Positions 16,377-25,764 are shown, counted from the first letter of the stretch. The stretch is 64,000 nucleotides of DNA from Marinilactibacillus sp036039175 (GCF_036039175.1 NZ_JAYXKP010000002.1:62001-126000); one strand, 5' to 3'. Program-made: numbers and translations. The notes: a model not told the origin generated them from the sequence alone.

Positions 16377-16467
16377 CCTTATCTTTAAAGGTTATCAGGA
16401 GAAAGACAATTTTTTAAGTGTTTATCAGCACCCTTTAATGTGGTGTTCGCTTTTTAAACAGGCATTG

Positions 16468-17073
16468 CTATTCAGATAAATCGATTCCTTGTGCTTCAAA
16501 AAAGCGTACGGTCTGATCTTTATGTCGAGCATTTTGTGGAACCATCACAATCATATCTTGTGTCGCATCATGATTATTGAAAAATGGCACTGCATTGGTA
16601 GAGATGCCAATCACATTTTCAGTTCCCTCAGAATATCGTAAGTCTTCTTCATCAATGCCGTTAATATCTATTCCTTGCATACTTTGATCAGAAGCAAAAT
16701 TTTCAAAAGCCACTTCTGACATTAAGATCAGATCATATTCAGCAGCCGTTAGTTGTGCAAAAAATCGTTCCGCCATTTGACCTTCAGGTGTCACAGTTAC
16801 AAACATATCGCCTTCTTCCTCTTCTGGATCCACTAACTGCTTTAAATCTGAACTAAGCGCTTGTTCTTGTTCGGAAGTTGTTTCAGGTCCTAATACCCCG
16901 ATGTTAAAAGAGACTTGAGGTCGAGTCAGCATTTGCACAACAATATAAATCACAAACAAAATCGCTGCAATTGTCCCAAAAACATGCCATTTATAGTATT
17001 CCCATAAGTAATCAAATTTCTCTTTTTTTGTGTCGTTCGATTGCAAAATTTCTTTCACTTGTGTCTTTGCCAT
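16468..17073 (-). CDS. Single-pass membrane protein of unknown function
   Basis: 201 aa. A charged N-terminal segment (about residues 1-28) is followed by one membrane helix, GTIAAILFVIYIVVQML, and a soluble, mostly acidic domain that would face outside by the positive-inside rule. I do not recognise the family. It has no lipobox or signal peptidase site. The ATG at 17073 has AGGAAG upstream at a wide spacing. It stands alone between map and a divergent oxidoreductase gene. Confidence 0.8.
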   Translation of the reverse strand: MAKTQVKEILQSNDTKKEKFDYLWEYYKWHVFGTIAAILFVIYIVVQMLTRPQVSFNIGVLGPETTSEQEQALSSDLKQLVDPEEEEGDMFVTVTPEGQMAERFFAQLTAAEYDLILMSEVAFENFASDQSMQGIDINGIDEEDLRYSEGTENVIGISTNAVPFFNNHDATQDMIVMVPQNARHKDQTVRFFEAQGIDLSE

Positions 17074-17235
17074 TGCTCTTCAATCTTCCTTTTCTACAAG
17101 TTTAATAAAATAGTTATCCGCTTTCAGTCTATCATACCATTTTCTATCTTTTGGCGAGTGAACTTTATGTGAAAGTTCGATTATTTGATTTTGCACAATT
17201 TAATTTGTATACTATGTTAGTTAGATATACTTTAC

Positions 17236-17263
17236 TTGATGATTTGTGTATTTTTGTTATATT
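17236..17263 (+). promoter_or_regulatory. Promoter of the quinone oxidoreductase-like gene
   Basis: TTGATG (-35), a 16-bp spacer and TATATT (-10), about 55 bp before the start codon. GTATA and TATAC repeats lie directly upstream and could be a regulator site. Confidence 0.6.
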
Positions 17264-17319
17264 CAATTACGTAAGAGCACATTCATCATTATTTAAACTA
17301 AACGAAAGAAGGAATATCA

Positions 17320-18255
17320 ATGAAAGCCATTGTTATCGAATCATACGGCTCAGCCGATCAATTAGTCGAAAGAGATGTACCTAAACCAGAAATCACGGAA
17401 GATCAAGTCCTTGTTGAATTACATGCGACATCCATCAACCCAGTAGACTGGAAAATGCGTGAAGGTTACCTCAGCAGCATGATGCCATTCGAGTTCCCAA
17501 TTATCTTAGGATGGGACGCAGCAGGTATCATCAAAGAAGTTGGCGCAAATGTTCAAGATTTCGCTGTTGGAGATAAAATTTTCTCTAGACCAGAAACAAA
17601 CCCTCGCGGAACTTATGCAGAGTATATTGCGATTGATAAAGAATTGCTTGCACCCATGCCAGAAAATGTTTCTTTTGGTGAAGCAGCTTCTATCCCATTA
17701 GTTGGGGAAACTGCTTGGACTGCTTTAGTCGAAATGGCTGAAATCAAAAAAGGCGATAAAGTCTTGATCCACGCAGGTGCTGGTGGTGTTGGTAGTGTAG
17801 CGATACAAGTTGCAAAATCATTTGGCGCTACTGTTGCCTCTACCGCTAGTGGCGATAACGCAGCTTACTTGAAAGAACTAGGTGTAGATACCTTCATCAA
17901 TTATAAAGAAGAAGACTTCGAATCGCTTCTGTCAGATTATGATATCGTTTTTGATACTATGGGTGGCGACATTCAGAAGAAAAGTTTCAACGTCTTGAAA
18001 AAAGGTGGTTCTCTGATTTCAATCACAGACGAACCGGATAAAGAACTTGCAGAAGAAAAAGGCATTAAAACAGGCTACTTCTTCTTACAACCAGATGGTA
18101 AACGTCTAGCTAAACTGGGCGAACTGATGACTAACGGAAAACTTAAAGCTACTGTTGGTGAAACATTCCCATTCACTGAAGAAGGTTTAAGAGAAGCACA
18201 CCGTTTGAGTGAAACGCATCATGCAAAAGGTAAAATCGTCATCAACATCAAATAA
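17320..18255 (+). CDS. Zinc-free NADP-dependent quinone oxidoreductase-like protein (MDR family)
   Basis: 311 aa. An N-terminal GroES-like domain (about residues 1-110, with DVPKPEITEDQVLVE and SINPVDWKMREG) precedes a Rossmann domain with the NADPH motif AGAGGVGSVAIQVAK. There is no zinc-binding Cys set, as in quinone oxidoreductases and enoyl reductases of this family. It would reduce quinones or reactive carbonyls in the cytoplasm. The ATG at 17320 has AAGGA upstream. It is a monocistronic gene closed by a terminator, next to flavodoxin and aldo/keto reductase genes, which suggests a redox-stress cluster. Confidence 0.92.
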   Translation: MKAIVIESYGSADQLVERDVPKPEITEDQVLVELHATSINPVDWKMREGYLSSMMPFEFPIILGWDAAGIIKEVGANVQDFAVGDKIFSRPETNPRGTYAEYIAIDKELLAPMPENVSFGEAASIPLVGETAWTALVEMAEIKKGDKVLIHAGAGGVGSVAIQVAKSFGATVASTASGDNAAYLKELGVDTFINYKEEDFESLLSDYDIVFDTMGGDIQKKSFNVLKKGGSLISITDEPDKELAEEKGIKTGYFFLQPDGKRLAKLGELMTNGKLKATVGETFPFTEEGLREAHRLSETHHAKGKIVINIK

Positions 18256-18260
18256 TCTAT

Positions 18261-18299
18261 CTAGAAGAGGTCTCCCAATGGGTAGGCCTCTTCTTTTTA
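18261..18299 (+). terminator. Terminator after the quinone oxidoreductase-like gene
   Basis: AGAAGAGG and CCTCTTCT form the stem, followed by a T run, directly past the stop at 18255. Confidence 0.88.
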
Positions 18300-18350
18300 A
18301 ATAGATGAAACAATTCTTATATTCCATCACTTTCTTCCCTCCCCTTTCTT

Positions 18351-18359
18351 TGCTATACT
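18351..18359 (+). promoter_or_regulatory. Extended -10 promoter of the flavodoxin gene
   Basis: TGCTATACT is an extended -10 box about 40 bp before the start codon. No good -35 box is seen. Confidence 0.5.
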
Positions 18360-18396
18360 GTTTTAATGAGAATGAACAGAGAGAGGATGGACTGAC

Positions 18397-18855
18397 ATGC
18401 CTAAAGTAATGATCGTCTACGCTAGCCTGACCGGAAATACAGAGGAATGTGCTGAAATCATTGAAGCGGCCTTTGAAGAACTTGGAGCAGAAGTTGAACT
18501 TGTCGAAAGTTTTTCAGCTGACCCTGAGGACTTTGAAGACGTTGATATTACAATCGTCGGAACGTACACGTACGGAACAGATGCCAACTTACCTGACGAA
18601 ATCGTAGACTTCTATGAAGAACTCGAAGAAGTTGATTTGAGCGGCAAAATATACGGAACGTTTGGTTCAGGAGATACTTTTTACGATAAATTCTGCCAGT
18701 CCGTTGATGACTTCAATGACCAGTTCGATAAAACCGGTGCAGTCAAAGGCGCTGATAGTGTAAAAGTCGATTTAGAACCAGAAGAAGCTGATAAAGAAAA
18801 GCTGGGCGCTTTCGCGAAAGCACTTTTTGAATCTTACGAAAATAGTCAATCCTAA
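18397..18855 (+). CDS. Flavodoxin
   Basis: 152 aa, strongly acidic. The FMN phosphate loop is seen in YASLTGNTEECAE (about residues 8-20), and the aromatic FMN-stacking loops in GTYTYGTDANLP and GSGDTFYDKFC. It carries electrons between cytoplasmic reductases and acceptors. The ATG at 18397 follows AGAGAGGATGG. It is flanked by its own promoter and terminator, so it is transcribed alone. Confidence 0.93.
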   Translation: MPKVMIVYASLTGNTEECAEIIEAAFEELGAEVELVESFSADPEDFEDVDITIVGTYTYGTDANLPDEIVDFYEELEEVDLSGKIYGTFGSGDTFYDKFCQSVDDFNDQFDKTGAVKGADSVKVDLEPEEADKEKLGAFAKALFESYENSQS

Positions 18856-18867
18856 TACCAAATCATC

Positions 18868-18913
18868 CGCATCGACGACCTGTGCTTATCAGGTTTGATC
18901 GATGCTTTTTTTA
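18868..18913 (+). terminator. Terminator after the flavodoxin gene
   Basis: GCATCGA and TCGATGC close a hairpin that includes CCTG/CAGG, followed by seven T. Confidence 0.88.
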
Positions 18914-18940
18914 ATTCATCCATTCTCTGAGTTTCAATCA

Positions 18941-18970
18941 TTCGCACTCCTGACTTTCTTGGTGTATACT
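18941..18970 (+). promoter_or_regulatory. Promoter of the aldo/keto reductase gene
   Basis: TTCGCA (-35), an 18-bp spacer and TATACT (-10), 35 bp before the start. Confidence 0.5.
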
Positions 18971-19005
18971 TTTACTTATTCATAAATAGGAAAGAGGAAT
19001 GTAAA

Positions 19006-19851
19006 ATGTCATTAACAGATACGTATAAATTGAAAAATGGTGTAGAAATTCCTGTAGTTGGTTTTGGTACTTGGCAATCTTCTGAAGAAGATGCTGAACA
19101 GTCGGTTATCTGGGCACTAGAAGCTGGATATCGCCATATCGATACAGCCTCTGCTTATAAAAATGAGGCAGGCGTTGGTCGCGGTCTTAAAAAAAGCGGT
19201 CTAAATCGTGAAGATGTTTTTGTTACTACTAAACTAGGTAACAATGATCACGGATACGAAGAAGCGAAACAAGCTATCCAAGATTCTCTTGAAAAATTAG
19301 ATACAGATTATATCGACCTATATATTATTCACTGGCCGAATCCAAAAAAATTCAGAGATAACTGGAAAGAAATGAATGCTCAAAGCTGGCGTGCAATGGA
19401 AGAAGCTGTTGAAGCCGGAAAAATCCGTGCATTGGGTGTTTCTAACTTCCACCCTCATCATATCGACGCTTTGATGGAAACAGCTAAAATCGAACCAACT
19501 CTGAACCAGATTTTACTGAACCCAAGTGCTATGCAAGACGAAGTTGTGAAATACAATCAAGCTCATAATATTGTTTCTGAAGCTTATAGCCCACTAGGAA
19601 CAGGTAAAATCTTTGAAGTAGACGAATTAAAAGAATTAGCTGAAAAATATGATAAGTCTATCGCTCAATTAGTCTTGAAATGGAGTCTACAACACGGATT
19701 CCTTCCACTTCCTAAATCTGTACACGAAAAACGTATTCATGAAAATGCTGATATCTTTGATTTTGAAATCGAAGATGCTGACATGAAAACAATCGATGGA
19801 CTTAAAGGAACTGCTGGAGAAGCACCAGATCCTGATAACGTATCATTCTAA
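19006..19851 (+). CDS. Aldo/keto reductase
   Basis: 281 aa TIM-barrel enzyme. The catalytic tetrad is visible: Asp and Tyr in HIDTASAYKNE, Lys in VTTKLGN, His in YIIHWP. The C-terminal NADPH-binding region is LPKSVHEKRIHEN. It would reduce aldehydes such as methylglyoxal with NADPH in the cytoplasm, as YvgN/YtbE-like proteins do. The ATG at 19006 has GAAAGAGG upstream. It is monocistronic. Confidence 0.93.
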   Translation: MSLTDTYKLKNGVEIPVVGFGTWQSSEEDAEQSVIWALEAGYRHIDTASAYKNEAGVGRGLKKSGLNREDVFVTTKLGNNDHGYEEAKQAIQDSLEKLDTDYIDLYIIHWPNPKKFRDNWKEMNAQSWRAMEEAVEAGKIRALGVSNFHPHHIDALMETAKIEPTLNQILLNPSAMQDEVVKYNQAHNIVSEAYSPLGTGKIFEVDELKELAEKYDKSIAQLVLKWSLQHGFLPLPKSVHEKRIHENADIFDFEIEDADMKTIDGLKGTAGEAPDPDNVSF

Positions 19852-19863
19852 TCTAACTCCACC

Positions 19864-19908
19864 TAAAAAGGAGCATTCTGAATTTAATCAGGATGCTCCT
19901 TTTTTAAT
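19864..19908 (+). terminator. Terminator between the aldo/keto reductase and yfhO-like genes
   Basis: AAAGGAGCA and TGCTCCTTT pair, with TCTGA/TCAGG above, and A and T runs on either side. It lies between convergent genes and can serve both. Confidence 0.9.
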
Positions 19909-19909
19909 G

Positions 19910-22624
19910 TTATTTTCTCTTGTAAAAAAATTGATTAGCTCCTAGTAAAAGTAAACCTAGAATTGAAATCACAGCGCCTAGCTTAAGCAAAGGTGTCTGA
20001 TATGTTAGGGTTACTGTATTCTCACCTTCAACCAATGGTAGTCCGACGAAGCCTAAATTGACTTTTACTGGATCTACTGCTTCTCCATTGATTGTTGCTT
20101 GCCAGCCTGTTGAATAAGGAGTGGTTGTAACCAACATTTCAGAACCAGCACTATTAATCGTTCCTTCTACTCGACCCTGCTCAAAGGTAGAGATCTCCAT
20201 TGCGCGTTCCTTGCGGTCAGCCGCTTCTTGATTAAGCTGCTCGCTATCAATCGGTTTAGCATGTAATGATATATGATCGATTTCGTATTCTCCAGGTCGA
20301 TTGAACTGGATCTGAACTTGATTGTCTGTTCTTTCTTCTGCATATCCCAAATTAATCAGCATCGATTCTCTATAGAAATAAGAACTGAAACTTAAACGAT
20401 CCGCTTGATACACACTCTTTCCTGACTCTCCATTTGATGCATTCACTCTATAATTCGTTTGTTGCCTTAATAGAGGCGATTCATTTAGGGGATGATACTT
20501 CAATCCATTTAGTCTGACGTAGAGTTCTGCGTTATTCATTAATTCTGGTCTTTCAACGGTCAAGGTTAGATTGATGCCTTTTCCTTGCGTTATATAACGC
20601 TGATTTTCTAGCTTCACTGGCGTTTCTTCAGATACCGTTAAGTTGTATGCCAGTTCTTCTGTGACTGGTTCAGTATCCATTGGCGCTAATTGCGATTTTT
20701 TGAATGCTGCATCTTCTAAGATCACACCTTTTGAGAGTAAAGCTTCTCTTTCGAGTGCGTTTCTTTTCATTAAATCAGACTCTGCAATACCTTGATCAAC
20801 TGCATAAGCAAATGGGTAAGTATTTGCCGTCTCCGCTTTAATAAAGGTTTCATCTGAATTCGTTTCAATTACCTCATATCCATAAGGTAGTAGAGGTTCA
20901 TTTTCGGTCGAAGTGATAATAGATTGAACACCTAGAAACTGATTCAACTCTGTTCGGTCATCTACACCATTTCTAAGCGGTTGAATGGTTTGATACGTAC
21001 TGATCTCCATTGCTCTTGCAAACTCAGACACGCGCCCATTTGAAATAGAAAGATAAGCATTCAACCCCCTCGTGTCCAAATAAATCAATTGATTTTTAAT
21101 TTGATCATCCGCATAGGTCACACCGACTCGGTTAACCTCTCCGTCACGATTCGTTAGATCTGATGACTCTGATTGCTCTAAGCCACCCAAAGCTTGCTCA
21201 TAGAGATCATCAACCGTCCCATAGTCTAATACATTAGAGATCATATTCCCACCAAAAGGATAGTAATAAGCCGCGGTATTCAGCCCCATATTCAAAACGA
21301 CCAGACTTAGAATCATTCGATTCCTTGATACATTGTCAGTAACTTTTGCTGAAAACATGACCCACCAGAATGCCCAGCCAATTAAGACTGGCACAAGCAT
21401 ATAGCTAGTCAATACTTCTGGAAACACAAAAGCCAATAGAGATAGTAAGGTATAACCTGCTAAAAGCAAAGCGGATTTCATTTTTGCATTCGGCGCGAAT
21501 CGTCCATTTTGATCAATTAGATAGGCTCCTGCTAGAGCCATAAAAAAAGCAAAGACGAATGAAAAGCGATTATACGGACCTGATAGGCCGTTCATAAATG
21601 ATCCAAAAAACGGGAACAGTAAAAACACAGTGAGTACGGTCAAAATGATTTTAATAGCATTGAATCCTGCATTTTTCTTGACTGAAACTAGTGCTACAAA
21701 TGAAAGTAATGAAAATCCACCAATTGTCCAGAAATAACTTCCCGGTGAAATAGCATGTTTGAATAGTGCAAGATAGTACTCTAGTGGATAGATAAACCAA
21801 TTAATCTCTATTCCACCAGGACTTCTTGAAGAATTCAAAAATCCGTAAACGATCGGAATAAAAACGACCGCAGCAATCATCAACCCAATAATATAAGCAA
21901 TGGTCGTTCTCAAGAAAGCTTGCCAGAATGCTTGTGTTGCCTTATAGATCATAAAGTAGCGAACCACTGCATATAATAGAATCAGAATCGTCAATTTATA
22001 GAAGAAATAGAAATTACTCACTGCACTAAGCGTAACAGCAAGGGTAAACACTGCACTAGATTCTTTTTTAAGGATCTTCTCTACCCCTAAACAGAGTAAC
22101 GGGTACCAGATTAGCGGTAATACAAAGAACGGATGCCTCGACATACTAAAAATGCCGTAATTGGCGAATGCATAGAGAATGGATCCTACTAGCCCAGCCT
22201 GATGCGAAAACTGCATTTTTCGAGCGTAGAGTAAAAATACTGCACCAATACTCCAAATCCTTAAAAAAATCAGTGCATGATAGGCAAACTCTGTCATTGA
22301 TTCTGGAAATAGTAAGCCCAGATAGACGAATGGATCTCCGATCACATAATAACCATAAGACTGAATCACATCGGCACCCATGCCAATCGTCCAGTCCCAC
22401 ATCGCAAATCCTTGTCCATTAAAGAGGGCTCTAAGTTTTTCTAGATAATCATGAAATAATAAGTAATGTTGGGTATAACCATCTGTCGTCCAAATAAAAG
22501 ACGCTCCTGCTGAAAGAAAATAGGCACCCAAAACTGCTGCCATCATTCCGATGAACAAGACCGTATAGATTAAAAGCGTTCGCTTAGTGATTTGTTCTTT
22601 GTAGGACTGTCTTACTGCGCTCAT
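19910..22624 (-). CDS. YfhO-family membrane protein (GT-C-like glycosyltransferase)
   Basis: 904 aa with about a dozen membrane helices in residues 25-460, a large outside domain (about 470-870) and a last helix near the C-terminus (LLKLGAVISILGLLLLGANQF). Family members transfer sugars from undecaprenyl carriers onto surface polymers; in Bacillus, YfhO works with CsbB, and in related systems GtrA proteins flip the carrier. The ATG at 22624 has GAAGG upstream and begins right after the gtrA stop; the longer frame from 22681 would lie inside gtrA. The gene ends the GT2-GtrA-YfhO operon, so the three probably act on one pathway. Confidence 0.9.
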   Translation of the reverse strand: MSAVRQSYKEQITKRTLLIYTVLFIGMMAAVLGAYFLSAGASFIWTTDGYTQHYLLFHDYLEKLRALFNGQGFAMWDWTIGMGADVIQSYGYYVIGDPFVYLGLLFPESMTEFAYHALIFLRIWSIGAVFLLYARKMQFSHQAGLVGSILYAFANYGIFSMSRHPFFVLPLIWYPLLCLGVEKILKKESSAVFTLAVTLSAVSNFYFFYKLTILILLYAVVRYFMIYKATQAFWQAFLRTTIAYIIGLMIAAVVFIPIVYGFLNSSRSPGGIEINWFIYPLEYYLALFKHAISPGSYFWTIGGFSLLSFVALVSVKKNAGFNAIKIILTVLTVFLLFPFFGSFMNGLSGPYNRFSFVFAFFMALAGAYLIDQNGRFAPNAKMKSALLLAGYTLLSLLAFVFPEVLTSYMLVPVLIGWAFWWVMFSAKVTDNVSRNRMILSLVVLNMGLNTAAYYYPFGGNMISNVLDYGTVDDLYEQALGGLEQSESSDLTNRDGEVNRVGVTYADDQIKNQLIYLDTRGLNAYLSISNGRVSEFARAMEISTYQTIQPLRNGVDDRTELNQFLGVQSIITSTENEPLLPYGYEVIETNSDETFIKAETANTYPFAYAVDQGIAESDLMKRNALEREALLSKGVILEDAAFKKSQLAPMDTEPVTEELAYNLTVSEETPVKLENQRYITQGKGINLTLTVERPELMNNAELYVRLNGLKYHPLNESPLLRQQTNYRVNASNGESGKSVYQADRLSFSSYFYRESMLINLGYAEERTDNQVQIQFNRPGEYEIDHISLHAKPIDSEQLNQEAADRKERAMEISTFEQGRVEGTINSAGSEMLVTTTPYSTGWQATINGEAVDPVKVNLGFVGLPLVEGENTVTLTYQTPLLKLGAVISILGLLLLGANQFFYKRK

Positions 22625-22625
22625 T

Positions 22626-23048
22626 TTAGCCTTCTTTCTGTTTGAAAATAAACCACTTACTGAAGACGTAGTTGACAACAACGACGATAAATTGTGTGAT
22701 TATTTTTGAAACATTTGTATTGATAGTCAAGAAATCAACAAGAATAAACATACTAAGCATGTCGAATACTCCAGATAACAATCTGAATCCTACGAACAAA
22801 TAGAATTCTTTGAAGGCTTCACCTTTACTTGCTGATTGTGATTTAAATACGTATAGTTTATTAGTTACGAATGCGAATAAAATGGCCGCAACAATGGATA
22901 TCGCATTTGCATAGAGATAGGGTACATTTAAAACCGTATCAAATAGGTAAAATACGGCAATATTTACAATCGTTGCGAGCACACCGAAGAAAAGATAGTT
23001 AATGACTTCTTCGTATTTTTTATAAAGTTCATGCACTTGATTAATCAT
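22626..23048 (-). CDS. GtrA-family membrane protein (lipid-linked sugar flippase)
   Basis: 140 aa with four membrane helices, beginning YLFFGVLATIVNIAVFYLF, the hallmark of GtrA. Such proteins move undecaprenyl-phosphate-linked sugar across the membrane. The start overlaps the end of the GT2 gene by 8 bp, and the stop is 1 bp from the YfhO start, so translation of all three is coupled. The neighbours supply the sugar donor (GT2) and the outside transferase (YfhO). Confidence 0.93.
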   Translation of the reverse strand: MINQVHELYKKYEEVINYLFFGVLATIVNIAVFYLFDTVLNVPYLYANAISIVAAILFAFVTNKLYVFKSQSASKGEAFKEFYLFVGFRLLSGVFDMLSMFILVDFLTINTNVSKIITQFIVVVVNYVFSKWFIFKQKEG

Positions 23049-23997
23049 GTTGTTCTCCCTTATCTACATCGCTTTGAGACGATTCTCTAATAAAGTAAGG
23101 CGGTCTCCCCTTAGTCTCTACGAAGACCCTTCCGAGATATTCTCCGATCACCCCTAAAGAGATGAGTTGAATGCCTCCTAAAAATAGAATCGCAGCCAAC
23201 AGTGTCGGATAGCCGGCAACGTTTGTACCGTATAGAATGGTTTTAACGATTTCAACTGCTAGAAACACAAAAGCAAAAACAGAAATCGCAAAGCCGATAT
23301 AAGACCAGACTTTTAAAGGGACAGTACTATAAGAAGTAATGCCATCAATAGCTAACTTGAAAAGATTACTGTAGTTCCATTTTGTTTCTCCCGCTGCTCG
23401 TTCTTCAGCAAAATAAGTGATTTCTTTTTTCTTGAATCCAATCCAGCCGTACATTCCTTTTGTATAGCGTTCTTGTTCTCTTAGTTGTCTCAAGGCAATG
23501 ATACATTTCTTATCCAGCAAACGGAAATCTCCGGCTTGAGGAATCACTTTTTCTGGTGTCATTTTCTGAACGACTTTGTAATAGGTTTTTGAGGTCCATT
23601 CCTTTAAGAAAGACTCGCCCTCTCGTTTTTTTCTTACAGCGTAGATATCTTCATAACCTTGTTCCCACCAGTGGATCATTTCTTCCATGATTTCGGGTGG
23701 ATGCTGAAGATCTGCGTCCAAAATTACGATGCCATCTCCTGTTGCATAGTCAAATCCTGCTAGCATAGCTGTTTCTTTACCAAAATTTCTCGATAAATCA
23801 ACGTACTTCATGCGTGGATCTTGCTTGTTTAATGCTTTTAATATATTCAACGTTTCATCGGTACTTCCGTCGTTCACGAACAAAAACTCAAATGCATAGC
23901 GATCTAATTTCTCACTGACTTCATTCAGTCTTTCAATCAGCTGGGGAAGTACTTCTTCCTCATTATATGCAGGAATAATGACGGACAATGTTTTCAT
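23041..23997 (-). CDS. GT2 glycosyltransferase, polyprenyl-phosphate sugar transferase (CsbB/GtrB-like)
   Basis: 318 aa. The GT-A fold shows VIIPAYNEEEVLP at the start, FVNDGSTDET, and the metal-binding DADLQHPPE. Two C-terminal membrane helices (about residues 230-300) are typical of CsbB/GtrB/DPM1-like enzymes that load a sugar onto undecaprenyl phosphate at the inner membrane face. The ATG at 23997 has GAGGAAAC upstream. It heads the operon with gtrA and yfhO genes. Confidence 0.93.
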   Translation of the reverse strand: MKTLSVIIPAYNEEEVLPQLIERLNEVSEKLDRYAFEFLFVNDGSTDETLNILKALNKQDPRMKYVDLSRNFGKETAMLAGFDYATGDGIVILDADLQHPPEIMEEMIHWWEQGYEDIYAVRKKREGESFLKEWTSKTYYKVVQKMTPEKVIPQAGDFRLLDKKCIIALRQLREQERYTKGMYGWIGFKKKEITYFAEERAAGETKWNYSNLFKLAIDGITSYSTVPLKVWSYIGFAISVFAFVFLAVEIVKTILYGTNVAGYPTLLAAILFLGGIQLISLGVIGEYLGRVFVETKGRPPYFIRESSQSDVDKGEQHD

Positions 23998-24029
23998 GTT
24001 GTTTCCTCGATTCTATTTTACCATTTTAT

Positions 24030-25061
24030 TTATTCGTCAAATCCTCTTCCATATGAAGGGTTAAAAGGTTTGAATTGCTTATCATGTAAGGCTTTAGCAG
24101 CCGCTGCTGCCCAATTTGGATTTCTGAGTAGTGGTCTACCTAGTGAGACTATGTCCGCTTGACCAGATTCCAGAACATAATTTGCTAAATCTGGATCACC
24201 TAGTTTCCCCACTGTTGAAATCAAAAGATCTGAGTGTTCTTTGAAATGACTTGCAAACTTTGTCTGATAACCAGGATAAATGGCGTCCGGTTTTCTAGGC
24301 AGCAGTCCGCCGGTCGATACATCAACAACTTCCACTTCCAGTTCCTTTAACCAATGATTGATCTGGTCGTATTCTTCAAGTGTTGTGCTATTTATATCAT
24401 AGTCTGTTGCAGAGAATCGTACCCAGATATTTCCAGTATAAACGGTCTTGGTCTGTTCTATGATTTCTTTTAGTAATCTGAAACGGTTCTCTAGTGATTG
24501 AGCCCCGTAGGTATCCGTTCGTTTATTTGTTAATGGAGAGAGAAATTGGTTGATTAGATAGCCGTGAGCAGCGTGGATTTGAATGGCGTCAAATCCTGCT
24601 GTTTCTACTCGTTTTGCAGCTGATTTAAAATCGGTAATGATTTTCTCGATCCCAGTTTCTGTCAGTGCGTCTGGTGTTCGGTAAGCATCACTGTATGCTA
24701 GTGCGCTTGGTGCAACGGAATTTGGTGCATCTTCTGCTTTTCTTCCGGCGTGGGCAATTTGGATACCGACTTTACTGCCGAGTTCGTGAATGGTGTTTAC
24801 TAATTTTGTTAGTTTCACTGTTTGTTTGTCATTATAAATTCCAAGATCTTGGTTTGTAATGCGTCCTTCTTCTGAAACGGCCGCTGCTTCAAGGAAAATC
24901 AGTCCGACCCCACCGATTGCCCGGCTGGCGTAGTGTGCGTCGTGAAAGTTGGTCAATTCTCCGTCTTCTTTATGTACGGCATACATGCACATGGGTGCCA
25001 TAACGATTCTATTTTTAAGTGTTAATCGATTCAGTTGAATCGGTTCGAATAATTTAGCCAT
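24030..25061 (-). CDS. NADPH dehydrogenase, old yellow enzyme of the YqjM type
   Basis: 343 aa FMN-dependent TIM barrel. The motif MAPMCMY (Cys25, Tyr27) is the mark of YqjM-like enzymes, and QIHAAHGYLINQFLSP carries the two His that bind the substrate. It reduces activated C=C bonds of unsaturated carbonyls with NADPH in the cytoplasm. The ATG at 25061 has AGGAG upstream. It lies downstream of a TetR gene on the same strand, with a terminator between, so TetR control is possible but unproven. Confidence 0.93.
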   Translation of the reverse strand: MAKLFEPIQLNRLTLKNRIVMAPMCMYAVHKEDGELTNFHDAHYASRAIGGVGLIFLEAAAVSEEGRITNQDLGIYNDKQTVKLTKLVNTIHELGSKVGIQIAHAGRKAEDAPNSVAPSALAYSDAYRTPDALTETGIEKIITDFKSAAKRVETAGFDAIQIHAAHGYLINQFLSPLTNKRTDTYGAQSLENRFRLLKEIIEQTKTVYTGNIWVRFSATDYDINSTTLEEYDQINHWLKELEVEVVDVSTGGLLPRKPDAIYPGYQTKFASHFKEHSDLLISTVGKLGDPDLANYVLESGQADIVSLGRPLLRNPNWAAAAAKALHDKQFKPFNPSYGRGFDE

Positions 25062-25163
25062 GTTTTACACTCCTAAGTTAAAAAATTCAATCGTTACCCA
25101 TTTTATCATGTTCACGATCAGAAGTGTTAGCATATCGTCGTGTCTTCATCAAATCATCATTTA

Positions 25164-25212
25164 ATCAAAAAAAGAAGACACTCCGAAATATCGGAGTACC
25201 TTCTTTTTTGAG
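25164..25212 (-). terminator. Terminator after the TetR gene
   Basis: AAAAAGAAG, ACTCCGA and TCGGAGT, CTTCTTTTT form a long stem with A and T runs, just past the stop at 25216. Confidence 0.9.
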
Positions 25213-25215
25213 CGA

Positions 25216-25764
25216 TTAAGCTAATAAAGTTAAGCTGGTATTTAGAATATCCTTAACTTTCTGATTGATCTGATTTTGATCATACTGTATTTTCCCTTGT
25301 GCTACTAGCATAGCTACCCCTAGTACGCTAGGCCAAAGAATATTTAGAAACGGAAGAATATTTTTCTCATCGTATTCTGAATCCGTTTCTTTCAAAATCT
25401 TTTCAATCATTTCGTAAGAATAGTTGTGAAGCTGGACGACTTCCAGCTCTCTATCCATATAAATTGCTGAAAAGAGTGTTGGTTCTTTTTTGGCGAACAG
25501 TATATACTTTTCACAAACTTCTTCAAGTGGATCAGTAGTGTGATGACTATTGAACACCGTTTCAGAAAGATACTGCTTTATATACTCTAGTAAGCCAACT
25601 TTCAAGTCTTCCATATTTTTAAACTCTTTATATATCGGTTGCGTTGACGAGTTCATTTTAATCGCAATTTGTCTTGCTGTAAACTGACTAAAACCGCTCG
25701 ATCGTAAGAGTTCCATAGAAGCATCCAGTATGTTTTCTCTCAATATCGTCCTTTGTCTTGGCAC
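25216..25764 (-). CDS. TetR/AcrR-family transcriptional regulator
   Basis: 182 aa. The N-terminal helix-turn-helix is TARQIAIKMNSSTQPIYKEF; the C-terminal two thirds are a helical ligand domain without a recognisable ligand. I choose the GTG at 25764, because GAGGGAG lies 9 bp upstream and the product starts VPRQRTILRENILDAS; a TTG at 25782 is the alternative. The gene sits upstream of the old yellow enzyme gene. A perfect palindrome lies at 25923-25936, about 160 bp upstream, as a possible binding site. Confidence 0.87.
   Translation of the reverse strand: MPRQRTILRENILDASMELLRSSGFSQFTARQIAIKMNSSTQPIYKEFKNMEDLKVGLLEYIKQYLSETVFNSHHTTDPLEEVCEKYILFAKKEPTLFSAIYMDRELEVVQLHNYSYEMIEKILKETDSEYDEKNILPFLNILWPSVLGVAMLVAQGKIQYDQNQINQKVKDILNTSLTLLA

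Noticed and set aside
16385..16467. Terminator after the single-pass membrane protein gene
   Set aside because: The possible stem near 16430-16455 is short and mispaired, so I do not call it.
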